DNA of 64,000 nt from JAJRZL01 sp964557855 (lineage in GTDB: Bacteria; Zixibacteria; MSB-5A5; GN15; FEB-12): contig CAZLBP010000004.1 in assembly GCA_964557855.1 (NCBI GenBank), forward strand, positions 62,001 through 126,000, written 5' to 3'. The notes under the pieces are model-generated. The model was not told where the DNA came from, ran no database searches, and was given only the letters and a program-made list of their open reading frames with translations. The translations under genes and the position numbers were made by a program. This document shows positions 62,782 through 64,000 of the stretch, piece after piece; position 1 is the stretch's first letter, and each line of letters opens with the position of its first letter.

Positions 62782-64000
62782 ATGGCGGAAGCAAAACCGA
62801 AACCGGAAGAACTGCTGCAGGTTGAACACACGCCGCCGGACCGGTCCTGGCTGGACCCGAAAACGGAGTTCAGAAAGGGGACGTTCAATTACGCGGCGCA
62901 GCCGAAAAGCATGGCGTATCTCGATCTGCCGAACGTACGGAAGTGGCAGCCGATGGAGGACGACTGGCAGCTCCCGGAGAACTGGCAGGAGATCATCCAC
63001 CAGGGTTTCAAGGAGCGGCTGGACAAGTACCGGTCGCTGCGCGTGTTCATGGATATTTGTGTCCGTTGTGGAGCGTGCGCCGACAAGTGCCATTTTTATA
63101 TCGGGTCGGGCGATCCCAAGAACATGCCGGTGCTGCGGGCAGAGTTGTTGCGGTCGCTGTATCGGAACGATTTCACGCTGCTGGGGAAGATGTTCGGCAC
63201 GCTGGCCGGCGGGCGGAAGTTATCCGTGGAGATGATCAAGGAGTGGTTTTACTACTTCTACCAGTGCACCGAGTGTCGACGCTGTTCGGTGTTTTGTCCG
63301 TATGGGATCGATACGGCCGAAATCACCATGATGGGCCGGGAGCTGCTGAATCTGCTGGGTCTGGATATCGACTGGGTGACGACGCCGGCGGCGAACTGTT
63401 TCCGCACCGGTAATCATCTGGGTATTCAACCGCACGGTTTTGCCGACAGTGTCGAGTTTGCAATCGACGATCTGGAATCTTCGACCGGGGTCAGAGTCGA
63501 CGTGCCGATCAACAAGAAAGGGGCGGAGATTCTCTTCATTACGCCGTCGGCTGACTATTTTGCCGATCCGCACTATTACGGGTTTATGGGGTATCTGGCA
63601 CTCTTCCATGAGATTGGGTTGGATTACACGTTCAGCACGTACGCGTCGGAAGGGGGCAATTTCGGGCTGTTCCATTCGTCGGAGATGATGAAGCGTCTGA
63701 ACGCCAAGATGTACGCGGAGGCGAAACGCCTGGGTGTGAAGTGGATCCTGGGCGGTGAATGCGGTCATATGTGGCGTGTCATTCACCAGTACATGGATAC
63801 GATGAACGGTCCGGCCGACTTTCTCGAGGTACCGGTGTCGCCCATTACGGGGACGCGGTTCGAGAACGCCGCCTCGACCAAGATGGTGCATATTGCGGAG
63901 TTCACAGCGGATTTGATCAAGCACGGCAAGTTGAAGCTGGATAAGAGTCGGAATGATCATCGGACGGTGACGTTTCATGATTCGTGCAACCCGGCGCGGG
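62782..64000 (+). CDS. dsrK: DsrK, HdrD-like Fe-S subunit (cut by the right edge)
   Basis: 406 codons are visible from ATG 62782, which has AAGGAG upstream; the end is outside the window. Two classical [4Fe-4S] motifs: DICVRCGACADKCHFY and QCTECRRCSVFCPYG. The first CCG-like (noncubane cluster) part has GGECGHMWRV near residue 330, and the second begins at the edge (FHDSCNPARG). DsrK is the catalytic subunit thought to reduce the DsrC trisulfide with electrons from DsrM. dsrJOP may follow beyond the window. Confidence 0.95.
   Translation, partial: MAEAKPKPEELLQVEHTPPDRSWLDPKTEFRKGTFNYAAQPKSMAYLDLPNVRKWQPMEDDWQLPENWQEIIHQGFKERLDKYRSLRVFMDICVRCGACADKCHFYIGSGDPKNMPVLRAELLRSLYRNDFTLLGKMFGTLAGGRKLSVEMIKEWFYYFYQCTECRRCSVFCPYGIDTAEITMMGRELLNLLGLDIDWVTTPAANCFRTGNHLGIQPHGFADSVEFAIDDLESSTGVRVDVPINKKGAEILFITPSADYFADPHYYGFMGYLALFHEIGLDYTFSTYASEGGNFGLFHSSEMMKRLNAKMYAEAKRLGVKWILGGECGHMWRVIHQYMDTMNGPADFLEVPVSPITGTRFENAASTKMVHIAEFTADLIKHGKLKLDKSRNDHRTVTFHDSCNPAR

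Noticed and set aside
1..64000. tRNA, rRNA and CRISPR arrays
   Set aside because: I looked through the intergenic gaps for T-loop motifs and regularly spaced direct repeats and found none that hold up.

Overview
The window looks like a chromosomal segment of an uncultured Gram-negative bacterium, probably of the FCB superphylum. Evidence for a diderm envelope: an apolipoprotein N-acyltransferase, a lipobox-bearing parvulin lipoprotein, a SurA-like chaperone and a meso-DAP-type MurE. Evidence for FCB: two secreted proteins end in FlgD/type-A sorting-like domains (YPNPFNP...GVYFYRL and VPNPF...GVYLFIV). A dsr sulfur operon on such a chromosome makes a Zixibacteria-like lineage my best guess. 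That guess is inference and has not been checked by a marker tree. No tRNA, rRNA or CRISPR array was found.

Layout. 1-6.6 kb: an OmpR-type two-component pair (the regulator runs off the left edge), a secreted prolyl oligopeptidase, a VOC-nitroreductase fusion next to a flavoredoxin-like protein, and a membrane-anchored MsrB-MsrA fusion. 7.2-12.2 kb: small-molecule enzymes (VOC, nitrilase, GNAT, nitroreductase) and a 598-residue protein of unknown function translationally coupled to the nitroreductase. 12.3-21.9 kb: hprK, two parvulin-type periplasmic foldases, an S4 protein, a MoxR-type ATPase plus VWA pair, a 181-bp MITE-like element, panC and two hypothetical proteins. 21.9-34.8 kb: a cluster of palindromes, a large secreted beta-propeller protein with duplicated dockerin-like C-terminal repeats, lnt, a secreted propeller protein leading into three overlapping glycan-type genes (FemAB-like transferase and two glycosyltransferases), and a gingipain-like C25 protease.

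35.2-51.5 kb: an intact division and cell wall cluster, mraZ-rsmH-ftsL-ftsI-murE-murF-mraY-murD-ftsW-murG-murC-ftsQ-ftsA-ftsZ. Most junctions overlap by 1-35 nt. It is headed by a sigma70-type promoter with MraZ-type TGGG repeats at 10-bp spacing and ends in a hairpin terminator. murB and ddl are absent. 51.6-54.9 kb: a degraded porin relic, a short orphan flagellin-like gene with a strong terminator, a DUF1579-like secreted protein and a second hairpin-rich gap.

55-64 kb: a dissimilatory sulfur operon dsrA-dsrB-dsrD-dsrN-dsrL-dsrC-(RsbRD-like)-dsrM-dsrK, with dsrK cut by the right edge. DsrAB handles sulfite, DsrC carries the sulfur as a trisulfide, DsrMK links it to the quinone pool, DsrL can exchange electrons with NAD(P)H, and DsrN amidates siroheme. 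Having both DsrD (usually a reductive marker) and DsrL (classically oxidative) in one operon makes the direction of the pathway the main physiological question here.
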